Shown here: one piece after another, positions 40,687 through 52,300 of the stretch
Numbering within the stretch: the stretch's first letter is position 1
Layout: every line of letters begins with the position of its first letter
Made by a program: the position numbers and the translations under genes
Notes under the pieces: generated by a model
What the model was told of the DNA's origin: nothing
Database searches by the model: none
What the model saw: only the letters and a program-made list of their open reading frames with translations
Origin: Rhyacichthys aspro
Lineage: Eukaryota > Chordata > Actinopteri > Gobiiformes > Rhyacichthyidae
NCBI GenBank assembly: GCA_036850595.1
Contig: CM072159.1
Span: 33,224,636-33,288,635 of the forward strand
DNA length: 64,000 bases
Reading direction: 5' to 3'

Positions 40687-41560
40687 AACGTATTATTTGG
40701 TCCTCCAATGCATTAAGTGGGTTATATTTTGATTTCATTAAATCTTTAGCCAGTTTTTGCTACAAAGATATATATAATCTGCTCATCTAAAACCTGTTTA
40801 GATCCATCTAAAACCTGTTCAGATCCATCTAAAACCTGTTCAAATCCATCTAAAACCTGTTCAGATCCATCTAAAACCTGTTCAGATCCATCTAAAACCT
40901 GTTCAAATCCATCTAAAACCTGTTTAGATCCATCTAAAACCTGTTCAGATCCATCTAAAGCCTGTTCAAATCCATCTAAAACCTGTTCAAATCCATCTAA
41001 AACCTGTTCAGATCCATCTAAAGCCTGTTCAAATCCATCTAAAACCTGTTCAAATCCATCTAAATCTTGTTCAAATATCAAAATAACTTCTGTAAGACTC
41101 AAATGAAGATGAAATCTCACTTTCAGAATTAAATAAAAGCTTCCCAATTGTCACAGTCTTCGGCCCCTGAAACTAAACCACTTTGAGTTTGACAAAGTTT
41201 AGAAAGATGGAAAACACTCTTCTTTTACTGTTTACTGCAGCAGCCTCTCATCACTACACTCCAGGATTTATCTACTTTACATTTATACACATTTCTATTT
41301 TTTTTTTATTCATAAACCTTGTATTGTAACATGACTGAATTATATCTTTATTGCATCATTGACTGTTTTCTTGATGAAGATGGGAATCATAAAATAAAAG
41401 TCTAACAGTCTGAATCCTCTCATGTCGTTTAACATCATTTATTCAAATACATTTAAGTCACAAAATCATTTCTGGAGACTTCCTGGTTTTACACGAGATG
41501 ACACTGACTTGAACTGACCACTGAGGGGCGCTGTGGGAGTCTGGAGAGCAGTAGATTTAA
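40687..41560 (+). repeat. Duplicated segment, empty-site copy
   Basis: Matches 37106-37962, with a 21-bp array at 40787-41075 of slightly different length, and continues through TTAA (41557-41560) into flanking sequence without a transposon. Confidence 0.92.
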
Positions 41561-42076
41561 CAAAGCCGTTTGCAAACAGACATGACAAGTGCACATGGAT
41601 TTGTCAATAACAGAGCTTTGATAAAGGCTAAAGATAAAGCAGATTGGAACATTCTAATAACCAGTTATTATTATATTATTATTCTTTTTTCTATTTTTAG
41701 AGCAGGTCTTTTGCAATCAAACAAAATAACTTAAAAAAAAAGTTAATTAAATAAATAATAATTTAAAAAAACAGGAGAGACTGCAAGATGTGTCCAAAAT
41801 GCAAAAACTAATTTGGAGAAAATATTTATATCTATATATCAGTCAACAACAAAAATGGAGCTAACTGATGAAGACTTGGTCAGAGAGTTTTACCCCAAAA
41901 AAAAGTGTTTATTAAAATCACATCACATTGTAATATGGATCAAATGTGTATTTATTGATCTGAGAGGAATACAAACTATTACATTACATTTATTCTTCTT
42001 ATACATTACAACATTTTAATTTGCAAAAGGATAAGATAATAATAATGATGCTGTAGATCAGAATAATTCTGGAAAT
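41561..42076. other. Intergenic, no gene recognised
   Basis: AT-rich sequence. The open frame at 41813-42019 has no recognisable domain. Confidence 0.45.
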
Positions 42077-42085
42077 AGTATTTAT

Positions 42086-42470
42086 TAGCCTGTCCAGCCA
42101 GACGGCTTTCTCATTGTATTACATACAGAGAAAGTTAGTCTGGGATCGCCCAATCTGCCTCCGATTTCTGCTCCGGCGCTTTCTTTCCGACCAATCGTAG
42201 CGAGGGAGGCGGGGTTTTGTTTCGCGTCATATTGAGCGCGAGAAAACAGTAGCAGGTTTAGGGAGATTACTACGATCGAAATAAGGACTAAACTCGATAT
42301 AACACCCCGTGTCCTCAGATTTTTCTGACAAAAACAACAGAAGTCATTCACCGTCACCGAAGCATCTTCTCTCTCGAGCCACGCCTTGAAATCCTGTTTA
42401 AATCCAGCGATCCCAGACTAACTTTCTCTGTATGTAATACAAAGAGAAAGCCGTCTGGCTGGACAGGCTA
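42086..42470. mobile_element. 385-bp inverted-repeat element with 9-bp target duplication
   Basis: Terminal inverted repeats of 64 bp (42086-42149 and 42407-42470) differ at one position and begin TAGCCTGTCCAGCCAGACGG. AGTATTTAT flanks both ends (42077-42085 and 42471-42479). The interior has no transposase. Long inverted repeats with a 9-bp duplication fit a Mutator-like MITE; Merlin-type elements (8-9 bp) are an alternative. Confidence 0.88.
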
Positions 42471-42716
42471 AGTATTTATATAAACAAGGTTAAAAAGTGT
42501 TTTTCACAATCTTTTAAAACATCAGGAATAATCCAATACAATTAAAACCATATAAAGAAAACAAAGATCCAATTAAAACAATTCAAAATGAACAAGGAAC
42601 TGAAACTGAAGATAAAACAGATTCTGGTATTTTTGAAGCTAAACTGAGCTTTACCAATGTATTAATAAAATCCACGTAAACTCCACAGAACGACCCAAAA
42701 TAAAGAGAGGCTGTGT

Positions 42717-44081
42717 TCATCTGAGTTTATTAAATGTGGCGATGGTTTCAGAGCCGAGGTTAACTCCAGCGAACAGCGGCTGAGTGAATCTGGTCTGGAC
42801 TCTGTGCAGGAGTCTCACAGTTTCACCCTGAACGCTGTAGAAGGACAGAACCCCTGCGTCGTGGTCCAGGTAAACCCCTGTTTTGTCCTCGGTTGGACCT
42901 GAGACCGGAGTACGGACATTGTTAAACCAAAAATTATAACTGGTTTTGTCACAATGTAAAGCCCAGGATTTATCATTAGCTCCAAATCCACATTCGTTAG
43001 AGGATCCTTTTCTCTGAATAGTCTTGTAGGCCACAGCTACACGAACACATGACCCGTCCCGTAGCATGCAAGTCTCCACCTCCCAGTAACAGCGTCCCGT
43101 CAGACTCTCTCTGCTCAGGACCTGGCTCCAGTAACTGAACCTGTCCAGATGATCAGGGTTACTCCACTCTGTCGACCAACCCATAGTCGACGAACGACTC
43201 ACGCTCCTGTCCTTGTCAGTCAGAAACAGATCTGTGTTCACTGTGTTTGGATCCAGAGTGACTTCTGTTGAAAATCGGAGTAAGTCTTCTCTGGAGCTGG
43301 GCTCAGGTTCAGACAGTATCTTCTGGACTTTAGTGAGAGAGACGTTGTGGAGGCCGTGGTTCAGAATGATCTGGATCTGATCAGTGAACTCTGACACTGT
43401 AGTCATGACCTTCTGGAAGCAGGACCCAGGTCTGGTGTGGACCCGGGGCCGGTCCAGGGCCTCTGTGGCTTTGGGCTGAAACAGGTACGTCTGGAGGAAG
43501 AGGCTGAAGTCCTGTGTGTGGGACAGTGAGTCCATCTGGACGAGGGTGGTCCTCAGCTCAGAGATGTCCTGCTGCAGTTTGTAGTGAAGCTGTTGGAGTT
43601 GAGTCTCTTCCGTCTCCAGCTCAGACTGGATCTGCTGCTCCACTTCAGACCAGCGTTTCTCCAGGAGACGGGCCACCTGAATGAATCTGTCCCTGCTGCG
43701 CTCCAGTGTCTCCTGGGCAGAGCTCCTGAGGGCCTCGGCCTCCTGTGGGAGCCTCTGCAGGTCGCTCTCTCGGTCCTGGATGGTCTGGATCAGCAGGTCT
43801 CGCCTGGACCCAGGTCCAGCCTGGTGGTGGTCAGCAGGGGACGCTGTGAGCACAGACTTCTGCAGCTGCTCCACTAAATCTGCCAACATTGTGTTCCTAA
43901 CCAGGACAGGCCTGGGGCTGAAGACCTGTCTGCACTGAGGACAGCTGTAGAGGTTCTGCTGGTCCCAGTGTCTGTTGATGCAGCTCATACAGAAACTGTG
44001 TCCACAGGAAGTGGTCACCGGGTCCTTCAGGACGTCCAGACAGATGGAGCAAGAAGCCCACTGAAGTCCTCCCTGAGCCAT
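42717..44081 (-). CDS. TRIM-type E3 ubiquitin ligase (RING, coiled coil, PRY-SPRY), no B-box
   Basis: Intronless 454-residue reading frame. A C3HC4 RING lies at residues 11-50 (Cys11, Cys14, Cys26, His28, Cys31, Cys34, Cys47, Cys50), so ubiquitin-ligase activity is expected. Residues about 95-210 form a coiled coil (QDRESDLQRLPQEAEALRSS onward). Residues about 265-454 form PRY-SPRY with LDPNT, LTGRCYWEVE, NECGFGANDKSWAL and GVYLDHDAGVLSFYS. Fish TRIM16/finTRIM-like relatives normally have one or two B-boxes between RING and coiled coil; here the RING flank (NTMLADLVEQL) passes to the coiled coil after about 25 residues. The start has ACC-free but acceptable context after GAGCC. AATAAA overlaps the last codons (42731-42726 on minus). 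It lies alone between transposons and il17ra and may be a retrocopy or a local family member. Confidence 0.88.
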   Translation of the reverse strand: MAQGGLQWASCSICLDVLKDPVTTSCGHSFCMSCINRHWDQQNLYSCPQCRQVFSPRPVLVRNTMLADLVEQLQKSVLTASPADHHQAGPGSRRDLLIQTIQDRESDLQRLPQEAEALRSSAQETLERSRDRFIQVARLLEKRWSEVEQQIQSELETEETQLQQLHYKLQQDISELRTTLVQMDSLSHTQDFSLFLQTYLFQPKATEALDRPRVHTRPGSCFQKVMTTVSEFTDQIQIILNHGLHNVSLTKVQKILSEPEPSSREDLLRFSTEVTLDPNTVNTDLFLTDKDRSVSRSSTMGWSTEWSNPDHLDRFSYWSQVLSRESLTGRCYWEVETCMLRDGSCVRVAVAYKTIQRKGSSNECGFGANDKSWALHCDKTSYNFWFNNVRTPVSGPTEDKTGVYLDHDAGVLSFYSVQGETVRLLHRVQTRFTQPLFAGVNLGSETIATFNKLR

Positions 44082-44190
44082 GGCTCTTAGACCTGTGACT
44101 TTGACAGAAATGAAACTCAGCTCTGATCACAGCAGAGTGTGTCTGACAGGCTCCGCCCCCTGAGTCAGGTGTGAACGTAGGTGAGGACTC
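44082..44190 (-). promoter_or_regulatory. Upstream region of the TRIM gene
   Basis: A GGGGGCGGAGCC GC-box lies on the minus strand at about 44152-44162. The plus-strand words GAAATGAAACT at 44107-44117 resemble an interferon-response element but with one base instead of two between the GAAA cores. Weak evidence only. Confidence 0.3.
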
Positions 44191-46200
44191 AGGAAGGTCA
44201 GGAATGTGGCCCTGTTTCCAGGAAACGGTGGATTATTTTAATGAGCAGCTGCTTTGTTTAATGCAGTCACTGCATCAAACGAGTCTCTTTAATAATGTTT
44301 AATAATGTTTAATAATGTGGTCAAACCAGCTGCAGTGTTTCTTTGGGAGTGTTGGTACAGTTTATGCACTGCCTGGTGGAAAACTCTACAGTAACATTCT
44401 TCATTCATGATTTTTAAAACATGACATTTTGATATGAGCAGAATTTATTTAACTTTCTATCTGTAATTCTTATCACTGTGTTTGTGTCTGATCTGTGATG
44501 ATGAAAGCCCTTTGAGGCAATTGTTGTGATACTGGGCTATACAAATAAAATTAAAATTGAAAAATCTGAGGCAGTAAACACCTCAGATCAGGTATAAAAC
44601 ATTTGTTTTATATTATATTAAAGCTTGCATTCTAAAGACTATCCTTCAGACTGATGATGGGGTTATGGTCCTGTAAAAGTAGTGTCTGATTCATTGAACA
44701 TGAGTCTGTTCCCTTCACATCAGTTTCCACTGTAGCTCTCTGAAGGCTGGGTCACTTCTGTTTTTTGTCAGGCTCGTTTGACTGTGAGCAGTGATGGTCC
44801 TTATCTGGCAGTGCCACACAATATATAATATAAATATAAAAAAGTATTTTTGATGTTATTATATGTTTTCATTTCAATGGACTGGACTGTCAAAGTGACG
44901 CAGTTTTGAGTCTGAACAACACAAAATGAATACTTTAATGTAAAACGTATTACAATTGACCTGTAACTAATTCACATTCATGTTCCTGATTTAAATGTTT
45001 GAATAAACACTTCAAATCTTCAGATCTATGAGAACAGCGACGTGTGGAGACTGTAAAGTTCCATTTCGTAAAACTTCTTTTGCTCAGACTGTTTTTTTTC
45101 TCTGGAACTGTTTCTGCAGAAATAAAGACTAACTAAACTGTCCCCGTCCTGGCTCAAGCAGCGACTCTGTGATCATGAGTAAATGATAAAAGTGTGGAGG
45201 TCTGCCATTTGGTTTTTGGACATTTTATTATATTCACTGTTCATTTTGACTCTGTTTAATTAGATATAAACTGTAAAAAGCCCTTTTAGAGACATTAACA
45301 CTGTGATACATTCATAGGATTACTTTAAGGATATAATCTATGTTTATTGTATCTGTCCTTGTCAAATAAACCATAAATAAATACATTAAACGGACCTGTA
45401 CGAGGACTGGAGCGCCCTCTAGTGTTGGCTGAGCCTCGCTGCAGGTTGAACTGTGGATTGTTGTGAAATAAACTGGTGTCGGTGGAAAGTCCCTCCGAGT
45501 CACTTCCTTCAGATTTAACTGCGTCACTTTCACCTGCTGCACCTTTTTTATTTTTTGTGACATTCATGGTCCTCAGGAATAAAACAGTCCCTCTGAGACA
45601 AACCTCTGACACTGTAATTACATAAATGACTAGTTTAGGATATTACGGTAATTTCCTGTTAATTTGACCAAACATATGCATTTTAATTGTTATTTTATGT
45701 GTTTTTCATGTAAATATAAAGTTCTATCCTGTATTTTCCACAGTATTTTACTGTAAATGTTTACGGGACAGAAGAGAGTGTTTTTCACTTTACTTTTGAG
45801 AAAGTAAAGTAAAGTGAATGAATGCATGGTGAAGCATTCATTCACCATGCCTGTTAACCTTTACCATAAACAGATTTTACTTATTACCTGTTGTTAACGA
45901 CCGAGAGGCGTTAACAACCGCAGTAAATTCTCCCATCTGCTCCGGAAGGCTTTAAGAGACAGTCCAGTATTTAATAAATGTGTTTTTATTCGACGCTTTT
46001 TGAGCTCATTAATTCCTTCGAGTCGATAAATAATAAAAAGTTTGAAGTAAACCCACAAATTAAACGTAAACAAATCTTTTATCTGCTTCACACCATCACC
46101 AGTGACGTTTTTCCCATGTGTCCTGAACGCAGCTCGGAGTAATTTACAGTAAACGCGACAGGTTCTTTTTGGCGGAAGTTCAGTCCGAGGCTCGCGGAGA
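44191..46200. other. Intergenic, no gene supported
   Basis: Two overlapping minus-strand frames at 45312-45612 show no known domain and run into AT-rich repeat-like sequence (TTTGACAAGGACAGATAC). Two adjacent perfect hairpins lie at 45787-45845. Nothing else is recognised. Confidence 0.4.
45787..45845. other. Two adjacent perfect hairpins
   Basis: ACTTTACTTT at 45787-45796 pairs with 45801-45810 across a 4-base loop, and GTGAATGAATGC at 45814-45825 pairs with 45834-45845 across an 8-base loop. About 440 bases upstream of the il17ra start. The function is unknown. Confidence 0.7.
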
Positions 46201-46257
46201 CTTTTCTTCCTGTTTGTTTCTGTTTTTCCGGGTTTTTATAATTTATTAAATATAAAT

Positions 46258-46278
46258 ATGGCTCTGGGTTTGCTTTAG
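46258..46278 (+). other. il17ra: Upstream reading frame in the il17ra leader
   Basis: ATG at 46258 has A at -3 and G at +4, a strong context, and the frame reads MALGLL then TAG, ending 8 bases before the main ATG. It counts only if transcription starts upstream of it. Confidence 0.45.
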
Positions 46279-46286
46279 TCCGGACC

Positions 46287-46397
46287 ATGGCTCGGTTCGG
46301 TCCAGGTTTTGGGCTCGTGCTGCTGGTCCTTCTCTGCGGGACTTTCTCGTGGTCCGCGAGGATTTTACCTGGAGCCACCGTCAACTGCTCTCGACAG
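46287..46397 (+). CDS. il17ra: il17ra exon 1
   Basis: Encodes residues 1-37, including the signal peptide. The start ATG is in GGACCATGG context. The donor is CAG|GTGAGT. Confidence 0.92.
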
Positions 46398-49300
46398 GTG
46401 AGTTCATCTAAATCTGTTTATTTATGATCTTAAAACTCGTGTATGAAGCACAACAGAAAGTTCTACTAAACAATATTCAAAAAGATAGAGAAAAAAGGAA
46501 TTATTGTTTAAAATGAAGATTCAGAATCGTCTCGTTTCAGTCTGATCCTTTTCATCCATTATTTTGTCACAGTCTTCTTCTTTTAAAGATTTTATTTTAT
46601 TTCCCAAATGAAGACAGAAGAATATATGACACTTTAATTCAGGTTTTAATGTCTCGCTTTTTATTTCTTGTTTTTTTTTCCAGGGCCTGAAATGTTCCTT
46701 CAGCTTAAGTGAGTTATTTACACAAACTCTATAGACCTGGTTTAGACCTGGTTTAGTCCTGGTTTAGACCTGGTTTAGTCCTGGTCTAGACCTGGTCTAG
46801 TCCTGGTCTAGTCCTGGTCTAGTCCTGGTTTAGACATGGTTTAGACCTGGTCTAGTCCTGGTCTAGTCCTGGTCTAGTCCTGGTCTGGTCCTGGTCTAGT
46901 CCTGGTCTAGACCTGGTCTAGTCCTGGTTTAGTCCTGGTTTAGTCCTGGTTCAGTCCTGGTTTAGACCTGGTTTAGTCCTGGTCTAGTCCTGGTCTAGTC
47001 CTGGTCTAGTCCTGGTCTAGTTCTGGTCTAGACCTGGTCTGTGGTGCGTTCAGGTAACTGTCTGGACGGGGACTGGCTGGTGTCACATGACTACACTCCG
47101 TCTGGACCTGAGCGGCTCCAGGTGAAGCTGGAGACTCGTGGGGACGAGTCTGGACGTCTTCTGCCGGTGCTGGACGTCAGCTGGACTCTGAGGGACGACG
47201 GTGAGGCCTTCACTGTCTCAGTTCTGCTCCGTTTCATTCAACTCCTCCCGGTCCTGGACCTTTTGTTTGTGTTTTTTGAATTTTATTTTTGCTGGTGTTG
47301 AAGCTAAAGGACATAAAATGTGTCAAGGACCTTCCTTTATTTTTGTGTCCTTTCAACTTTTTTTGTGCCATTGAAAAAGTTTTTTGTTTAAAAAAATGTT
47401 TCTATGGCAACCTTTAAAAATATATTTTTTTGTGTCAAACAGATCCAGGAGCAATTTATTTACAAACGATTTTGCACAAAAAAAGTTTTTTGACCTCCCC
47501 AGACTCTGATAATAACAATTTCCAAATTCCAATTTGCAAATATGAGACTGAAAATATCAACTATTTGTGACTCTAACTAACACTGGCATTAAGGGGTTAA
47601 ATACACCATATATTCATAAATATTTGTTATATTTGACGAGGACTGACGTAAACAAAACGAAGAGACCCCCGAGGGTTAAATAAGAGAAGACCCCACTCAG
47701 TTTGAGACAAACATTTATCAGTTTGTTGTGTTTTTTCAGGAAGCATCAGTTTCGTTAAAGCCACAGAGCTTCAGGTCCTGGTCGTTTCCACAAACCAGAA
47801 CCTCTGCACCCGCTACTCGTTCACCGAGCGTCTGACCATGAAGACCCCGTCTGGAGACAAGGTGAGACTCAGGACCCTCAGGACCCCTCAGGACCCCTCA
47901 GGACCCTCTCAGGACCCCTCAGAACCCCTCAGGACCCCTCAGGACCCCTCAGGACCCTCTCAGGACCCTCTTAAACCTCAGGACCCTCTTAAACCTCAGG
48001 ACCCTCTTAAACCTCAGGACCCTCAGGACCCTCAGGACCCCTCAGGACCCTCAGGACCCCTCAGGACCCCTCAGGACCCTCAGGACCCTCAGGACCCTCT
48101 TAAACCTCAGGACCCTCTTAAACCTCAGGACCCTCTCAGGACCCTCTTAAACCTCAGGACCCCTCAGGACCCTCTTAAACCTCAGGACCCTCTTAAACCT
48201 CAGGACCCTCTCAGGACCCTCTTAAACCCCAGGACCCTCTTAAACCTCAGGACCCTCTTAAACCTCAGGACCCTCTTAAACCCCAGGACCCTCTCAGGAC
48301 CCTCTTAAACCCCAGGACCCTCTCAGGACCCTCTTAAACCCCAGGACCCTGTTTCTGCTCCAGTGGCAGTTCTCGTCTGATGTGGTGGTGGTGGAGCCGG
48401 GGCAGAAGTACAGAGTCTCTGTGGTGAACATCCCCAAACCTGAGCTGGACCACAGCAGCTACGACACCAGCCAGGACTTCACTGTCCCGGGTGAGAGTCT
48501 GGGACGTCCCGGGTGAGAGTCTGGGACGTCCCGGGTGAGAGCCTGGGACGTCCCGGGTGAGAGCCTGGGACGTCCCCATCAACAACCAGAGTTTAGACAG
48601 GGACTGTTCAAATCTGTAAGACTTTATTTATACAACCAAATATTCATCAAATATATCAGATACATCAGTAAAATAAATAAAATATTTTTTATATTTTTAT
48701 AATTCTTGAGTCCTCTTTTTATAAAATATATCAAATAAAAATAAATTATTCCTAATTAGCCATTGCAGTTTTATAATTTATTTTCATTTAATACAAATGA
48801 AAGTAAGTCAGTGTTTTTTTTCCGCTGAATTATTATTACATTTGATAAAATAAAACAGTTCTTTTTATAAAATGTATTGAAGGATGAGGCACGAGACACA
48901 AAGAAAATGTCCGTCATTGTCTCCTGATCTCAGTCTTTACTTGGACTTTTGTCTCTGTTAATAGTCTACAAATTCAGGAAAGAATTAAAAATATGTAAAT
49001 CACTCTCCGAAAAGAGTCCAATAAAAGCCCGGATCAGAGGAAGATTAATCGTTTGTGTTTTCAGATTGCAGAGATCAGCGGATGAGCCGGACCCAGCCCT
49101 GCATCGAGTCGGGTCAGTGTTTGTTTTTGTGATTTCAGAAATAAACCCGTGCCTCCGTCGTACGCTCTTTAACTCGGTCCCGTCCCGTTCTCAGGGGTCC
49201 TGTGGCGTCCCGACCTCAGTCTGACCTCCAGCTCTGACTCCAGACTCACCGTAAGCTTCAGTCCTGATCCTCTCAGTGAGAAATACACCGTCGTCTGTCG

Positions 49301-52300
49301 CTGCGCCGCCTCCAGCCTCGTCCGACACTCCACCAAGGTCAGAACCTGCCCCGGCCGCCGCCTCCAGGGGCTTCACACCCTCGTCTTACTGCCTCCAACA
49401 AACTCACTATGTTTATAGACTATATTCCTCAAAGGTCTTTTTATTATTAACTGACTGGTCAAATAACAAAAGGTTTTCATTATACACAAAGCGTTTTCTT
49501 ATTTTTAACCCCACTTCCCAAAACATAGACAAACATAGACAACTAATTAAAAAAAAACAAAAAACCAAATACATCAACCGCCATGGGAGTATAAACAGAA
49601 ATATCAGAAATATGAAAAAATAAATAAATAAAAAAGGAGGGGAGACTTATGCTTTTTACTCTGTTCATCTTTGTTTAATACGAGAAAGTCTTTGCATATT
49701 TAAAGACCCAGAAAGTAAAAACAACAGAAAATAAGCAGGTTAGACCGTAATGGGAAAAAAACTGTGTTCTATGGAGACAGAGAAGGGTCAAACCATAAAG
49801 GATCCAACCTAAACTGCTTTATTTTCACTCTGAGAGTAATGCTCACTGCTGCTGCTTTACTGTTGTTGTTTTGTGTTGGTAAAAAAAAACTTTAAATAAT
49901 AATAATGCAATACATTTGAATGACCGTTTCCCAGAGGATGCAATGTTTTAAATCATAGATAACAGTGACTTCTAACAGGCATTTCAATGGTTAAACTCCA
50001 GAACATTATTGAATATTTGGTGGTTTTTAGCAGAGCTGAACTGGTTTAAGGTTTTAATGCAGAAAAAGCTGAAAAAATATTGATATATGATGTGTTTTTG
50101 TGTATAACAGACACATGAGAGTAACTTACATTAGGTCAAAAAATAATCAAAAAACATTCTGCAAAAATTCATGCCATAAACTGTAACGCAGACAGAATGA
50201 AACCAAATCAAAAAGGAAAATGAAAAAAAGGAAATAGCAGAAAAATGGGTTGAGGGTTAAATAATTTGAAATGCATTCAAGTGCGCGCCGTAAAACTCTG
50301 CGATGTAATGCTAATGGCTTTTAAAGAAATGTTTTTTACTAAATACAATTCAATCCTTTCCACTCAAATCCAACAACTATCCTGCTTTTTCTCTGAAATC
50401 CTTAAATGAGTAAAAAAAAGAACTGGAACCAAAGGTGAGAAATAAATAATTAACAAAAACCTTTCTGTTGTAATGAGCCACTGAACAGCATCTGTTTCTC
50501 GTTTATAATCAAGACACGGCCTGAAAATAGAAGAAATATAGGTTATCACACACCTCTGAATTCAGTGAGGTTAAAACAGGGTTCACTGTGACCTCTGACT
50601 CCACTTAGGCTTCATTTAGACGACGTTTAGGCGACAACAGCAGCAGAACGTGGATGGACTCTTGGTCTGCAGAAACACATCAGAGACAAGTGGGAGGAAC
50701 ATGAAAAACCTGCAGAACAGAGACAGAACTGGGACAAAAACTGGGTCAGACTCAGAGAGACTCACAGGAAAAAACTAGGTCGAGTTTCAGAACAAACAGA
50801 AGAGAATAAGAGTCTGTATCAGGAAAAGACTGGTGCCTTAAAGCTCCAGTCCCTGATCTTCTTTTTTTGTCCCTGTCTCAGACTCTCCTCCAAAATCAGT
50901 CTAGAGACCTCTCCTGCTTCTCTTTTATTAAAAAATAAAACCAGACCAGTTTTTCCTCCAAAATACTAATCCATTTGACCAAACTGAAGTTTAGAGTTTA
51001 GCGTTAGCTTAGCTGTGACTTCAGTGTTAGGACGACAATTATCTCCTCCTCGTTAAACATTACGTGATTGAATTGACAGTATTTATCTGTGTTTGTTTGT
51101 GTCATCAGTAGATGGATCATAAATGGATCATAAAGACTGTTTTTTCACAAATTATGCTTTTACAATAAACCAACCATAACTAGAGGAAAAAATATCAGCT
51201 ACATTCTGTTCAAGTATGATTTGAGGCAGGTTAAAGAACTTTTTTTCAGTCTTGTTTTCAGTTTGGAGTCATTTTTTGTACAATTTTCTTTCAGACCCTA
51301 GTTTTCCACCTTCTTTTATTTTTCTGAAGTGATTTTTGGGAATATTGTGGTCCTAAATCAGATCTCTTTTCTTCAGGGGAACGAGTCGAGGCTGACGGCT
51401 TCCTTTAACCTCGACGACTGGCCCAGATCCTGCTGCCGCTTCGACGTCGAGGTCAAGCCCTTCTTCTCTCGATGTGGAAACGACTGTGAGCGACAGAAGA
51501 GCACTCTGAACATCTGCCCCGAGCCTCAGACAGGTACATTTTAACCTGAGTTTGCTGCAGTCTTTCCCAGAATTATTCCTGCATTTTGCCAGAAAAACAG
51601 TCACGTGTGAACAGAGCTGGATGCTTCAGGTAAATATGGTGGTGGTAGTGTGACGGTCTGGAGCTGCTCTGATGCTTCAGGTAAATATGGTGGTGGTAGT
51701 GTGATGGTCTGGAGCTGCTCTGATGCTTCAGGTAAATATGGTGGTGGTGGTGTGATGGTCTGGAGCTGCTCTGATGCTTCAGGTAAATATGGTGGTGGTA
51801 GTGTGATGGTCTGGAGCTGCTCTGATGCTTCAGGTAAATATGGTGGTGGTAGTGTGACGGTCTGGAGCTGCTCTGATGCTTCAGGTAAATATGGTGCTGG
51901 TAGTGTGATGGTCTGGGGCTGCTCTGATGCTTCAGGTAAATATGGTGCTGGTAGTGTGATGGTCTGGAGCTGCTCTGATGCTTCAGGTAAATATGGTGGT
52001 GGTAGTGTGATGTTCAGGACCTGGACGACTCACTGTGATCGATGGAACCATGAATTCTTCTCTGGACCAAATAATCCTGAAGGAGAATGTCCTCCATCAG
52101 TTCATGACTCGAGCTGAAGCAGGACAATGATCCAGAACACACCAGTCCACCTCTGAATGGTTCAAATAAACTAAATGAAGGTTTAGGAGTGGACTAGTCA
52201 CAGTCTGGACTTGAATCTGATTGAGATGCTGTGGTCTGACGTTAAAAAGACTCCAATGAGTCTGAATTAAACCAGTTCTGTAGAAGAGTGACCAGGTTCC

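Noticed and set aside
45312..45612. Possible small minus-strand gene (95 residues)
   Set aside because: No known domain, ends in repeat-like AT-rich sequence, no clear splice partners. Left as unsupported.
47838..48308. Proline/aspartate-rich open frame continuing from il17ra exon 4
   Set aside because: It reads through the donor into an intronic minisatellite. Exon 4 joins exon 5 in phase and both match the receptor.
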